A stretch of DNA of 64,000 nucleotides from Eubacterium sp. Lineage in GTDB: Bacteria; Bacillota; Clostridia; Lachnospirales; Lachnospiraceae. Positions 32,160 through 43,000 of this stretch are shown one piece after another. A model generated the notes under the pieces. The model was not told the origin of the DNA, ran no database searches, and worked only from the letters and a program-made list of their open reading frames with translations. How positions within the stretch are numbered: the stretch's first letter is position 1; each line of letters begins with the position of its first letter. The stretch is from NCBI GenBank assembly GCA_016292095.1, contig JAEFAB010000047.1:35041-99040 (forward strand), in the 5' to 3' direction. The translations under genes and the position numbers were made by a program.

Positions 32160-33098
32160 TTAAGCTAAATATTCTTTTACGGATTTGTAAATTCCGTCTC
32201 CGTCTAATCCAAACTCTTTCAGCAATTCCAATGCCGGTCCGGAATGTCCGAATACATCATTCACACCAATCTTCTTTACAGGAGTTGGCATTTTCTCAGC
32301 AAGTACATCACAAACTGCACTTCCTAATCCGCCGATTACGGAATGTTCTTCAACCGTTACAACCTTTCCTGTCTTTTTCGCCGAATTTAAGACGATTTCC
32401 TCATCTAAAGGCTTGATGGTATGAATATTGATCACTTCTGCATCAATTCCTTCTGCGGCTAATTTTTCAGCTGCTTCCAATGCCATAGAAACCATAAGAC
32501 CGGTTGCTACAATTGTAACATCCTTACCTTCTCGCATCATAACACCTTTTCCAAGTTCAAATTTGTAATCTTCGCTGTTGATTACCGGTGCAGCAAGACG
32601 ACCAAATCTCAAATAAACCGGTCCGTCCAGTTCATATGCTGCCTTTACAGCCTGCTGTGCTTCCACGTCATCTGCCGGATTGATAATTGTCATTCCCGGA
32701 ATTGTTCTCATTAATGCAATATCTTCGTTACACTGATGTGTTGCACCGTCTTCTCCAACGGAAATTCCTGCATGTGTTGCACCAATCTTTACGTTCAGAT
32801 GTGGATAGCCCACTGTATTTCTAACCTGTTCAAAAGCACGTCCTGCAGCAAACATAGCGAAAGAACTTGCAAACGGAACTTTTCCGCAAGTTGCAAGACC
32901 TGCTGCCACACCAATCATATTGCTTTCGGCAATTCCGCAATCAATGTGTCTTTCAGGAAATGCAGCTTTGAATTTTGCAGTCTTTGTAGCTTCTGCCAAG
33001 TCCGCATCCAAAACTACTAAATTATCATGTTCTTTTCCAAGTTCTACCAATGCAGAACCGTAACTGTCTCTTGTTGCAATCTTCTTTACTTCTGACAT
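32160..33098 (-). CDS. Transketolase, C-terminal subunit
   Basis: The 312-residue protein is the second half of a split transketolase: pyrimidine-binding domain (KIATRDSYGSALVELG, then HIDCGIAESNMIGVAAGLA) and transketolase C-terminal domain (GKVVTVEEHSVIGGLGSAV near 240). The conserved HQCNEDIALMRTIPGMTIINPAD segment is present. It works with the N-terminal subunit encoded just upstream; the two frames overlap by 13 bases. Split transketolases are common in Clostridia and archaea and act in the pentose phosphate pathway. A terminator follows. Confidence 0.93.
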   Translation of the reverse strand: MSEVKKIATRDSYGSALVELGKEHDNLVVLDADLAEATKTAKFKAAFPERHIDCGIAESNMIGVAAGLATCGKVPFASSFAMFAAGRAFEQVRNTVGYPHLNVKIGATHAGISVGEDGATHQCNEDIALMRTIPGMTIINPADDVEAQQAVKAAYELDGPVYLRFGRLAAPVINSEDYKFELGKGVMMREGKDVTIVATGLMVSMALEAAEKLAAEGIDAEVINIHTIKPLDEEIVLNSAKKTGKVVTVEEHSVIGGLGSAVCDVLAEKMPTPVKKIGVNDVFGHSGPALELLKEFGLDGDGIYKSVKEYLA

Positions 33099-33922
33099 AA
33101 TGCTTCACCTGCTTTCTCTAATTCTTCCATAGCAACTGCAAACAATTCATCATTTGGAGCAGCACCATGCCAATTTACTTTGTTTTCCATGTAAGAAACG
33201 CCTTTTCCCTTTACAGTGTTCATAATAATTGCTGTAGGCATTCCCTTTGTTTCTTTTGCTTCCTTTAAAGCACTTCTGATTTCATCAAAGTTGTGTCCGT
33301 CAATTGTGATCACGTGGAAATTGAAGGCTTCGAACTTCTTGTCAAATGGATAAGGAGAACATACTTCTTCAATAGTTCCATCAATCTGAAGGTTGTTGTT
33401 GTCCAAAATAACAACCAGGTTATCCAGCTTTCTCGCGCCGGCAAACATACATGCTTCCCAAACCTGTCCTTCTTCACTTTCACCGTCACCAATCATTGTG
33501 TATACACGATAATCAGCGTTGTCCAGTTTTCCTGCCAAAGCCATTCCCACTGCTGTGGAAATTCCCTGACCAAGAGAACCTGCACTCATATCAACACCCG
33601 GTGTGTGCTTCATATCCGGATGTCCCTGCAAATAAGAAGATGGCTTTCTTAATGTAACCATATCTTCCTTAGGGATAAATCCCTTTTCCACTAAAGTCGC
33701 ATACAATCCCGGTGCTGCATGTCCTTTAGACAATACAAAACGGTCTCTGTCTGCTGCCTTTGGATTTTTTGGATCCACATTCATTTCTTCAAAATACAAG
33801 AATGTCATCATATCTGCTGCTGACAATGATCCGCCCGGATGTCCTGACTTTGCACTGTGTACTCCTTCAATGATGTTCTTGCGCACTTCATTAGCAACTT
33901 TTGCCAATTCTAAATTTTCCAT
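33086..33922 (-). CDS. Transketolase, N-terminal subunit (TPP-binding)
   Basis: The 278-residue protein is the thiamine-pyrophosphate half of transketolase: HSAKSGHPGGSLSAADMM, DRFVLSKGHAAPGLYA, and the GDGESEEGQVWEA magnesium/TPP motif near residue 142. AAAGGAAA lies before the ATG at 33922; the frame extends upstream to 34009 but that part overlaps the next gene's end. It overlaps the C-terminal subunit gene and is cotranscribed with it. The spacing to the upstream acidic AAA+ gene is only 67 bases. Confidence 0.93.
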   Translation of the reverse strand: MENLELAKVANEVRKNIIEGVHSAKSGHPGGSLSAADMMTFLYFEEMNVDPKNPKAADRDRFVLSKGHAAPGLYATLVEKGFIPKEDMVTLRKPSSYLQGHPDMKHTPGVDMSAGSLGQGISTAVGMALAGKLDNADYRVYTMIGDGESEEGQVWEACMFAGARKLDNLVVILDNNNLQIDGTIEEVCSPYPFDKKFEAFNFHVITIDGHNFDEIRSALKEAKETKGMPTAIIMNTVKGKGVSYMENKVNWHGAAPNDELFAVAMEELEKAGEALCQK

Positions 33923-33989
33923 TGTTGTTTCCTTTCGTTTTACGAGAAAGACTATTCGCTTTCCATTTATGTTGTTCCAAAATTGGTAT

Positions 33990-36900
33990 TTATCTGAAAT
34001 TCTTTTCAATCAAAATGGTCAAACCATCTTCATTCTTCTTTGCGCCAAACAGTTTTCTGCTTCTTCTGGCAATGGCTTCATCCAAAATGCCTTCCACATG
34101 TTCCTGCTTGATTCCCTTATGGGTTCCAAAACAATCATCAATTGCCTTGTAGAATGCCAGGCTGGCAAGTTCATCCATTACGTAGCCTTTTTCTTCCGCG
34201 TAACGCTTACCGTATTCCACCCATTCTTTAATGTTGTATTCACGAATATGAATAACATGGTCAAATACTTCCTTGATTCTTGGCGTGTTTTCCAGAAGGC
34301 TTTCCATTCCTGCAGTATCACCTTCCAGGACCATAAGCATATCATCAGTGAACATACCTGCGCAATCAATAATTTCACTAATTGTCATTACACCCAGTTC
34401 GTGAGCATGCTCAACAACCAGATCGCAGCCAATCAATTTATTCAGAGAATTTCTGAAACCACGCTTATTTAAAGCAACTGCATTAACCTTTGCAAGCTTA
34501 CGGTTTCTTCTTCCTCTCTTGGCATTGACAAGCTTAATTAATTCAATTGCCAGTGTTGTTTTTCCTGTTTTCTTATTTCCGAGAATAATCACATTGCCTT
34601 CTGTTGATTTTCCATCAGGACTGTATCCGGAAATCAAATCTTCTGCTGTAGTGCGAATGGATTCTTCCAGACCTTCCACATTCAGATAATGCTGGAACAC
34701 TTCCATTTCCTCATCTGTCAGTTTTACTCCGGGTCCCTTGGCAGTCTCTTCTGTCAGCTCTTCTTCCGACTCTTCTTCAGATTCTTCCTCTGCTTCTTCG
34801 TCGTCAACAGATTCTTCCTCTTCTGCTTCAGCAGTTTCTTCGTCAGCTACTTCTTCGGTAGTTCCCTCTGTTTCTTCTTCCTCAGTCTCAGTTTCTTCTG
34901 CTTCCTCTTCGTTTTCGTCTTCTACCGGCTCTTCTTCAGATTCTTCTTCCTGTTCTTCGGAAACTTCCTCTTCTTCCACTTCCGGCTCTTCGGCAACTTC
35001 TTCCACCGTTTCTTCAATCGGTTCTTCAACCGGTTCCTCGATGTTTTCTTCCGGTTCCGCTACAGTTTCTTCCTGTTCTGCCTCTGCAACAGGTTCTTCC
35101 TGAACTTCATCACTGAGGTCAATTTCAGGGAGTTCTTCTTCCCCGTTCTGTGACCAATTGGTTCCGGAAATCACTTCAACTGCTGCGGACAGACTGGCTG
35201 TCGCACGTAAGCCTTCATGATCATCAATCTGATCCTGCTCTTCAGCCTCACGGATTGCCTTTTCAATTTCTTCCTTACTTGGAATTTTATCGGTAATATT
35301 TCCTAAATCGGAATTTGCCACAATAGACTCATATAATTCTTCTTTTCCTACATCATTGGACGTATCTCTCTTTGGCATTTCAAAGGTTAAATCCAATACC
35401 GGAATATTATTGAGTGTTTCTGCTTTTGCACTTACAGTTTCTTCCTCCGGTGTAACCTCTTCCGGTTCTTCTGCTTCCGGTTCTTCTGTTTCCGGCTCTT
35501 CTTCCTGTGTTTCTTCTGCTTCACTCTTTTCTGTCTGCAAGTCTTTGCGGATAGCCTGAAGGTTCGGAATTGCAATTGTTTCCTTAGAAACTACAGGTTC
35601 TTCCTCTTCTTCGTTTTCTTCCTCAATTTCCGGTTCTTCTGAAACTTCTTCAATCTCTTCTTCCGAAGTCTCTTCTTCTGAAGTCTCTTCTTCTGAAAAT
35701 TCGTCTGCTTCTGTGAATTCCTCTTCTTCCGGCTCTTCTTTCAAAGCACCCTGCTCTTTCAGCAGAATTTTCTGTGTTGAAGAAATTCGTTCGTTGAACT
35801 CTTCGTCTGCTCCGTCTTCTAATTCTTCTTCGGATTCATTGAAGATAACTTCATCCAATCCCTGATCGATTTTTGCAAATTCTTCGTCCAGTTCTTTATT
35901 TTCTTCGTTTCCTGCTTCTTCAATAATGGTAACTGCCTGTTCCACAGTTTCCGCCTTCAGAATGCCGCGTTCCTGAAGTTTTTTCAGAATATCCTGAACA
36001 TCTCCAAGACTTTCAATGACCGGTGTTTCTTCCGGTTCTTCCACAGCTGTTTCTTCTGCCGGTTCCTCAACCGCTTCTTCCGTTGTCTCTTCTGTTTCAG
36101 GTTCTTCTTCAACGGTTTCCGGTTCTTCCATTTTAATTTCAACAACATCTCCGGAAATTGTCGGCTTTGTTTCTTCCACTTCTTCGTCAACGATATCGTC
36201 AATGTTTAAATCCAAAGAAGCTGCCGGCTTAAATGCCTGATCGGATTCCTTTGGTTTCTCAATTTCTGTAAATGGAATTTTTCCTTCGGCAACCTTTGTG
36301 GATCCTTCATCTTCATGGATATTGGTTCCATCAAGGTCTACTTCTTTCATTCCTTCGGCAATAACCGCCTGAATGTCCATTGTATCAAATTTAGAGAGTT
36401 CAATATTCTGTGGTGTTTCCACAACTTCTTCTACTGCTTCCTCATCCACAAATTCAATCTCTTCGCTGTCATTTTGTTCTTCTTCCTCCGGATAAATCTG
36501 AATCACATCATCATCCTGCGGAAGCATTCCCACTTCTTCTTTTGCAGCTTCTTCTAAGGCTTTCTGTTTTCCTTCTTCATATTTCTGCTTCTGCGCTGCA
36601 GACAATGGAACATATTTCTTTTTCAAATCCAATGCCTTCAATACATACTTGCCTTCTGAAAACCACAAACTGATTTCATCACACATATCGACACATTTTT
36701 CCTGGTCGCCGGCAAGGTCATAAAGTTTTGTCAGTTCGTATGCCCATTTTTCTTCCATATCAATGTTCACATACTCTTCCAAAATCTTAATCTGCTTTTC
36801 CAGGGGTGCTCCCTGTGCCTTTGCCATTTTATATTTTAAAATGTATCTTCCGGTATCACGAGGAGCCATTTCAACAAAGTCTTCATAAAATTCTTTCGCT

Positions 36901-37175
36901 TCATCATACTCTTTTGTTTTAATGGATATTAAACACAACCGATATGCCAACTGTCTTCCGGCATTTGTATTTTCATAGGCTGTAAGCAACGCATCTTTAG
37001 AACGCTCGTAATCGTGACTGTATTCATAGGCATCTGCTACCATACTTAACAGATTGTTGTCCTTGATTTTTCTCAAATCCAAATCGTCTGCGATTTCAAT
37101 TGCTTTTTCATAGTCATGTTGATGCATTGCAGCCTTCAATGCTTCTACTCTTAAACTAAATTCATTTCTATCCAT
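33990..37175 (-). CDS. TPR / acidic low-complexity / degenerate AAA+ protein
   Basis: The 1061-residue protein has three parts. Residues 1-200 are TPR-like helices (YEKAIEIADDL, YERSKDALLTAYENTN, EAKEFYEDFVEMAP). Residues about 210-830 are extremely Glu-rich, with repeated EEPEEE-type runs and few hydrophobics, so largely disordered. Residues 862-1061 resemble the CbbX/SpoVK AAA+ domain: Walker A GNKKTGKTT (866-874), then LVVEHAHEL (919-927) where LFIDEAYSL is expected, and LMVLEGDTAGMESLL (about 947-961) where AGY-PxxM is expected. The Walker B acid is Glu and the catalytic Glu is His, and no clear Arg finger is seen, so ATP hydrolysis is doubtful. No signal peptide. AGAGGAAG precedes the ATG. 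Function unknown to me. Confidence 0.8.
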   Translation of the reverse strand: MDRNEFSLRVEALKAAMHQHDYEKAIEIADDLDLRKIKDNNLLSMVADAYEYSHDYERSKDALLTAYENTNAGRQLAYRLCLISIKTKEYDEAKEFYEDFVEMAPRDTGRYILKYKMAKAQGAPLEKQIKILEEYVNIDMEEKWAYELTKLYDLAGDQEKCVDMCDEISLWFSEGKYVLKALDLKKKYVPLSAAQKQKYEEGKQKALEEAAKEEVGMLPQDDDVIQIYPEEEEQNDSEEIEFVDEEAVEEVVETPQNIELSKFDTMDIQAVIAEGMKEVDLDGTNIHEDEGSTKVAEGKIPFTEIEKPKESDQAFKPAASLDLNIDDIVDEEVEETKPTISGDVVEIKMEEPETVEEEPETEETTEEAVEEPAEETAVEEPEETPVIESLGDVQDILKKLQERGILKAETVEQAVTIIEEAGNEENKELDEEFAKIDQGLDEVIFNESEEELEDGADEEFNERISSTQKILLKEQGALKEEPEEEEFTEADEFSEEETSEEETSEEEIEEVSEEPEIEEENEEEEEPVVSKETIAIPNLQAIRKDLQTEKSEAEETQEEEPETEEPEAEEPEEVTPEEETVSAKAETLNNIPVLDLTFEMPKRDTSNDVGKEELYESIVANSDLGNITDKIPSKEEIEKAIREAEEQDQIDDHEGLRATASLSAAVEVISGTNWSQNGEEELPEIDLSDEVQEEPVAEAEQEETVAEPEENIEEPVEEPIEETVEEVAEEPEVEEEEVSEEQEEESEEEPVEDENEEEAEETETEEEETEGTTEEVADEETAEAEEEESVDDEEAEEESEEESEEELTEETAKGPGVKLTDEEMEVFQHYLNVEGLEESIRTTAEDLISGYSPDGKSTEGNVIILGNKKTGKTTLAIELIKLVNAKRGRRNRKLAKVNAVALNKRGFRNSLNKLIGCDLVVEHAHELGVMTISEIIDCAGMFTDDMLMVLEGDTAGMESLLENTPRIKEVFDHVIHIREYNIKEWVEYGKRYAEEKGYVMDELASLAFYKAIDDCFGTHKGIKQEHVEGILDEAIARRSRKLFGAKKNEDGLTILIEKNFR

Positions 37176-37240
37176 TTGACTTCCTCTTTTAAACTACTTA
37201 ATCACTTATTTCTCACAACCCCCTGTTTTCACAGGTTCTT

Positions 37241-37837
37241 TTAAACAATGACTCTCCCCTGTAACGCTCTAAGCAATGTTACATTGTCAATGTTTTCCAA
37301 GTCTCCCCCCACCGGAACACCGCTGGCAATTCTTGTCACCTTAATTCCGAGAGGTTTCACGACTTTACTGATATACATCGCTGTTGCTTCTCCTTCCACA
37401 CTGGAATTTGTCGCAATAATCACTTCGTCCACATCATCCTTCAGGCGCTGAAACAATTCTTTTAATTTAATATCATTCTGTCCGATGCCTGCCATTGGAT
37501 TGATGGCACCATGCAGAACATGATATACCCCCTGATATTCTCCGACTTTTTCGTAGGCAGCCATATCTTTTGTTGTTTCCACCACCATAATGGTCTTATG
37601 GTCACGCTGCTTGCTGCTGCAAATCGGACATACCTCCTGATCGGTTAATGTGCAACATTCTTTACAATATTTTACATTGCCCTTTGCTTCCACAATTGCT
37701 TCTGCCAAAGCCTTTACCTGTTCTTCCGGCATATCCAGAATATGAAAGGCAAGTCTTGCCGCAGTTCTTGTACCAATTCCCGGAAGGGAGGACAACTCTT
37801 CAATCAATTTTGTTATATAACCACTATAGTAATCCAC
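37241..37837 (-). CDS. recR: Recombination mediator RecR
   Basis: The 198-residue protein helps load RecA at gaps together with RecF and RecO. It has an N-terminal helix-hairpin-helix ([21 protein letters not shown]), a C4 zinc finger ([16 protein letters not shown], near residue 57) and a Toprim domain ([34 protein letters not shown]). It starts at GTG with GAGGGAAG upstream. It is the last gene of the conserved dnaX-ybaB-recR run. Confidence 0.95.
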   Translation of the reverse strand: MDYYSGYITKLIEELSSLPGIGTRTAARLAFHILDMPEEQVKALAEAIVEAKGNVKYCKECCTLTDQEVCPICSSKQRDHKTIMVVETTKDMAAYEKVGEYQGVYHVLHGAINPMAGIGQNDIKLKELFQRLKDDVDEVIIATNSSVEGEATAMYISKVVKPLGIKVTRIASGVPVGGDLENIDNVTLLRALQGRVIV

Positions 37838-37878
37838 AGTGCTTCCCTCTTTCTACAAACTACCTGTTTCGGAAGGGC

Positions 37879-38223
37879 TTAGAATAATCCCATGTTTCCT
37901 AATCCGCCGGTAATCTTTGACATTTTCTGTGTAGACATTTCATCCATTTTGCGGAATGCTTCATTCACAGCTGCCATAATCAAGTCTTCTAACATTTCCA
38001 CATCATCCGGATCAACTACTTCTTCATCTAACTTAATCTTTGTAATTTCTTTTGTTCCTGAAATTGTAACTTCAACAGCACCACCACCTGATGTTGCAGT
38101 GTATTCAGACTGTTCCAATTCAGCCTGTGCTTCTTCCATCTGCTTCTGCATCTTCTGTGCCTGCTTCATTAAATTATTCATGTTTCCAGGCATTCCTCCC
38201 GGAAATCCTCCTCTTTTTGCCAT
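37879..38223 (-). CDS. Nucleoid-associated protein YbaB/EbfC family
   Basis: The 114-residue DNA-binding protein has a Met/Gly-rich start (FPGGMPGNMNNLMKQAQKMQKQM), a coiled helix, and the family's GGGAVEVTISGTKEI and DDVEMLEDLIMAAVNEA segments. It is a dimeric nucleoid protein in known relatives. It starts at an ATG directly joined to the dnaX stop (TAAATG), so it is translationally coupled to dnaX. Confidence 0.93.
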   Translation of the reverse strand: MAKRGGFPGGMPGNMNNLMKQAQKMQKQMEEAQAELEQSEYTATSGGGAVEVTISGTKEITKIKLDEEVVDPDDVEMLEDLIMAAVNEAFRKMDEMSTQKMSKITGGLGNMGLF

Positions 38224-39792
38224 TTAAAAATCCTCCTCTTCAATTTCCATGTTTATGTGGCTGATCACTTCCTGATAATAATCATTGAAGTTCTGATTTG
38301 TTTCTAACAATTTCATTTCAACCTTAACTTGTTTTTGAATTTCTTCGCCAATAATCGTATTCAACATTTCTATTACTTCCGGCTTATTGCAGGCACCGAA
38401 TCCCGTCGCTGCAAATCCTTCAAACACAATCAGAAGAGTATCCTCTCCCTTCACGCTGAATCGTGCACCGTTTAAGAACTGTTTATACGGCTGGGATATA
38501 TGCCTTTGTACCGCGCCCCAGTTATCTACTACATACTGGATGTCACTTGGCACAGCTTTGTCCCAGACTTTTTTCGGTTTTGCCTGTTGTGCCGGCATTG
38601 GGATTTCTCCTGCCGGACGTGCCGCAACAAAATCACCGCTTTCAATTTTCTTTTCCAGCAATGCAATTCTGTTGTTTAAGGAACTTTGATCCCGTTCCAT
38701 AGACGGCTGGTTTAATTTAATCAATGCAATTTCCACCAGCACTCTTTTCTGAGATGAGTACTTCATCTGTCCGGATAATTCCGACAAAACACGAATATAT
38801 CTCATAATAATATCCGTATCCACCATTGCCGCTTCGTTTTTCAATGCTTCCAATCGTTCAGCAGAGGCATCAATAATGTCTTCCACGGAATCATCAGAAG
38901 TACGAATCAACATCAGGTTTCTGAGATACCAGATAAAATCATTTACAAATTGTCCTAATTCTCTTCCTTGGATGACCATCTCATCCAAAATCTGAATGCT
39001 CTGTACCGTATCCCCATCAATCACCGCTCTGGTGAGACGACTGAATACTTCCTGGTCTACCGCGCCCAGCACTTCCAATACATTGTCATAGGTAAGTTTC
39101 TGTCCCAGATAAAAGGCAATACACTGGTCCAACAGACTCAGGGCATCACGCATAGAACCGTCTGCAGCTTTTGCCACATAGCGGATTGCTTTTTCTTCTA
39201 CGTCGATTTCTTCCTTTTCCATCAACTCCGACAATCTTGCCGCAATCGTGTCAATGGTAATTCGCTTGAAATCGTATCTCTGACATCGGGAAAGAATTGT
39301 GATTGGAATTTTGTGCGGTTCCGTTGTCGCCAGAATAAACATCGCATATGCCGGAGGCTCTTCCAATGTTTTCAATAACGCATTAAAGGCTCCGATAGAA
39401 AGCATATGCACTTCGTCAATGATATAGACCGTAAATTTTCCACTGGATGGAGAATACTGAATTTCTTCACGAATCTGTCTGATATTGTCTACACCATTGT
39501 TTGATGCCGCATCAATTTCCATAACATTCATAGCACTACCATTATTGATAGCCTGACAGGTAGGACATTGGTTGCAAGGGCTGCCGTTGACCGGATTTTC
39601 GCAGTTTACTGCTCTGGCAAAAATCTTTGCCACACTGGTTTTACCGGTACCTCTTGTTCCGCAAAAAAGATATGCATGACCTATACGGTTTGCTTTAATC
39701 TGATTTTGTAATGTCTGTACAATGTGATCCTGTCCCTTTACATCTTCAAATGTAGTCGGTCTGAACTTTCTGTACAATGCCGTATAAGACAT
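38224..39792 (-). CDS. dnaX: DNA polymerase III subunit gamma/tau
   Basis: The 522-residue clamp-loader subunit has a AAA+ domain with GTRGTGKTSVAK (Walker A, near 45), a zinc-binding Cys set (CENPVNGSPCNQCPTC), YIIDEVHML (Walker B), and the SRC motif LSRCQRYDF. A domain III and a tau-like C-terminal tail follow, shorter than the E. coli tau. No slippery A-tract for gamma production was noted. Synteny with ybaB and recR is the standard one. The 209-base gap upstream holds the promoter region (TATAAT near 39870) and the terminator of the glucanase gene. Confidence 0.95.
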   Translation of the reverse strand: MSYTALYRKFRPTTFEDVKGQDHIVQTLQNQIKANRIGHAYLFCGTRGTGKTSVAKIFARAVNCENPVNGSPCNQCPTCQAINNGSAMNVMEIDAASNNGVDNIRQIREEIQYSPSSGKFTVYIIDEVHMLSIGAFNALLKTLEEPPAYAMFILATTEPHKIPITILSRCQRYDFKRITIDTIAARLSELMEKEEIDVEEKAIRYVAKAADGSMRDALSLLDQCIAFYLGQKLTYDNVLEVLGAVDQEVFSRLTRAVIDGDTVQSIQILDEMVIQGRELGQFVNDFIWYLRNLMLIRTSDDSVEDIIDASAERLEALKNEAAMVDTDIIMRYIRVLSELSGQMKYSSQKRVLVEIALIKLNQPSMERDQSSLNNRIALLEKKIESGDFVAARPAGEIPMPAQQAKPKKVWDKAVPSDIQYVVDNWGAVQRHISQPYKQFLNGARFSVKGEDTLLIVFEGFAATGFGACNKPEVIEMLNTIIGEEIQKQVKVEMKLLETNQNFNDYYQEVISHINMEIEEEDF

Positions 39793-39904
39793 AACTTCTC
39801 CCTTCCTGCAGAATCTCTACATACTTATTTTTTGGCATAGTATCCCCTTTACACCTTTGGAAACAATTATATAATAAAATCGATTTAAAATAAAGACCTA
39901 AAAA

Positions 39905-39951
39905 AAACACCTGATGGTAGCGAAAATCAAAGGAGAAATACCATCAGGTGT
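39905..39951 (-). terminator. Terminator after the 1519-aa secreted glucanase gene
   Basis: AACACCTGATGGTA and TACCATCAGGTGTT form a 14-bp perfect stem with a 19-base loop, followed by TTTTTTTT on the minus strand. Confidence 0.85.
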
Positions 39952-40001
39952 TCTATAAAGTTATCTTATTTTATGTAAGTGTCCAATCGCATGATTTGTT
40001 T

Positions 40002-43000
40002 TTAGCTGATCTTCATTTCCCAAAGAGAATATCCGTAGCCGGTTCCTCTCTGTTTTCCAACTAATTTTACAAATCTTGCATTCACTGCGTTAAATGTTAC
40101 TGTATCATTTCCTCCATCACCATTGGTTACGGATGCTACGGTTGTAAAGTTCTGTCCGTCTGTAGATACCTGGATGTCATAAGCTTTACCGTAAGCTGCT
40201 TCCCACTGAAGTTCAACCTTGGAAATTCTCTTTGTCTGTCCCATATCTCTTAAGATCCACTGGTTATCACTCCAATCGGATGCCCATCTTGTTCCGGTAT
40301 TTCCGTCAAACGCATTGTTTGCTACATAGCCGCCTTCTACGGATGAAGCGCTTGCGCTGGCTGCTGCCGGTGGTAATGTTGGTGCTTCTGTTGTGGTTTC
40401 TACTACGGTTTCTGTTCCCATTACCTGGAATTCAAAAATTGAGAAACCGTACTGTGTTGTTCTTGTCTTTCCGTTCATTCTGACATATCTTGCAGTTGTC
40501 TTCGCAATCGGAAGTTCAACCATTCCTGCTTTTCCGTCAGTAATTGTCTTTACGGTTGTCCAGTTTGCTGCATCGTTGGAAACATCGATTGTATAGTTCT
40601 TTCCTGCTGCAGTTTCCCAATTGATGTTAATCTGATCAAACTGACAAGCCTTTCCTAAGTCAACATAGAAATACTGATTATCTGCAAATTCTGATTCCCA
40701 TCTTGATCCGTTGTTTTCATCAACTGCCAGATTTGCTTTGTTCCATCCAAGTTCTGTGGATGCATAAGCGTTCTTTCCTGCTGCAATATTCTTTCTGTTT
40801 GCAATAGGAGCTTCTGTTGTTGTTTCTTCTTTTACAACATAGCTGCAATTTGCTTTTGCAGATTCTCCGGCTGCATTCACTGCTGTTACGGAAATTGTAT
40901 GTGTTCCCGGTGTGAATTTGCTCTTCTGTGCATCTGCATTGTATGACAATGTTGTGATTCCTGTTGCAACCAATTCATTGTCAATATAGAAGTTGTAACT
41001 TGTTGCATTGCTTCCTGCTCCCCAGCTGAAGTAGTATGGTGCGTTTGCATTTCCTGTGTAAGTCAATCCAACAGGTGCAGACGGTAACTGTGCCTGCTGC
41101 TTTGTAGTCTGTTCTACTGTTGTTTCAACAGTGGTTCCTGCAATACCTAAAATCTGCATTTCGTAAATAGAGAAGCCGTACTGTGTTGTTCTTGTCTTTC
41201 CGTTCATTCTGACATATCTTGCATCAACTGCATTGAACGGTGTTTCAACCATGCCTTCACGACCATCATTAACAGTTGCTACTGTTGTCCAGTTTCTTGC
41301 ATCATTGGAAACATCGATTGTATAAGTCTTTCCTGCTGCTCTTTCCCAATTGATATTTACCTGGTCGATTCTACTTACTGAACCCAAATCAATATAAATG
41401 TTCTGATTGTCAACAAATTCAGATTCCCATCTGGTTCCATTATTTCCATCAACTGCTAAGTTTGCTTTGTTTCCACCTAATTCAGTAGATGCATAAGCAG
41501 TCTTTCCTTTTGCAATATTTGTCTCTCCTGCAATTGGAGTTCTTCCTGTTGTTGCAACTTCCTTTGTTGTTACAACTGCTTTTGTTGTAACAGGTGCAGT
41601 TGTTACAGGCGGTTCTACATCCTTTTCAGGAATGTAATATGTCTTTCCGTCATCAACCGGATTTCCTTTTTCTTTGTATACAACACCTGCAGGTGTTAAG
41701 TTTCCGCTAGAATATCTCCATAATCCTGTTCTGTCATCGTCAAAGTCAAATGCTGCATAACGTTCGACATATTCTCTGGAATCAAGTCCCGGCATTACTG
41801 CTTCCCAAAATTCTTTTGTTCCGTTTCCACCTGTTGCAGTTACGTACTGTCCCTTTGTTGAGAATTCTGTAATCCAAATTGGTTTATGATATTTATTCCA
41901 TGTCCAGTCAACGATTTCTGTTAAGAACCAATCTGCCATTCCTGCGCCTGCATAGTTATCAGGATAGCAGTGAATTGCGATAAAGTCCGGATCATGGTCG
42001 TTGTTTGTATCAATCTTGCTCATGAATGCCTGGAACCAATCCGGTGAACCGGATGGCCATAATGCTGTAACCGGTGAACTAATGTTAATTCCCGTTACAT
42101 CATCAAATCCCTGCCAAGCATTGTAAACATCCTGTACTGACATATTAATCTGATCGGATACATCCGGTTCATTAAATGTCAGACAATATTTGTATCCTTT
42201 GTTCTTAAGGTTATTAATTCTTGTCTTTGCATTGTTTGCGCTTGTTTCTTTCCAAATCATTGGAACGAATTCCACATCATTGTATTTGCTTCCGGAGTTT
42301 GGATTTTCACCCCAGTTGTAATACCAGCCAATGCCCATATTCTTCAGGTCAAGGTTCTGTCCCATGTTTACAGACAATCCTAAACCTTTCTTTGTAATAC
42401 CGAATCTGCTTGCCGGTGTATTTCTGCTGCTTCCGTCTGTGTATTCTGCCTGTACTGTTACAGCGTAGTATTTAACCTTTGAAGCATGGTATTCATAAGA
42501 TGTATTTGTTGTTGTTGCAACTTTCTGTCCGTCAATGTAAATTGCATAATCTTTTACAGGCTTTAACTGTGAAGCATTCCACTGAATCTTGATATCGCCT
42601 GCCGCCTTTACTTCACCCTTTGCAGGACTTGTAATTACAAAGTTCTGTTCTGCATCCGGTCTTGTAGGCTGTTCTGTCTGAGGTTCTGCAGTTGTTGCTT
42701 CTGTAGCCGGTTCTGTAGTTACAGGTTCAACCGGGCCACCCGGAATTGTTACTTTTCCGTTTCCGTAATTTACTACCTGCTGTCTCTGACCTGCAATTGT
42801 AACAGCACCACCCTGTCTGTTAATTACGTGACTGATTCCAGGGTTTCCTGCTAACATTACAGTACATACGTTATGAACTGCTACGTTATCTGCATTCGGA
42901 ACTTCCATTGCATTTTCTGCATTGATTGTAGCGTCTCTGTGATATGAATAAATTCCCAATCCATATGCTTCATGAGATTTTACGCTATCTGCAACTTTAT

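Noticed and set aside
34738..35103. Long Ser-rich plus-strand frame (and several similar ones to 36240)
   Set aside because: It is the antisense reading of the Glu-rich part of the AAA+ protein gene; GAA/GAG codons read as serine/phenylalanine on the other strand. No ribosome binding site or sensible composition.
39793..39900. SRP RNA directly upstream of dnaX, as in Bacillus
   Set aside because: The gap contains only a promoter and the glucanase terminator; the SRP RNA is at 44888-45149.
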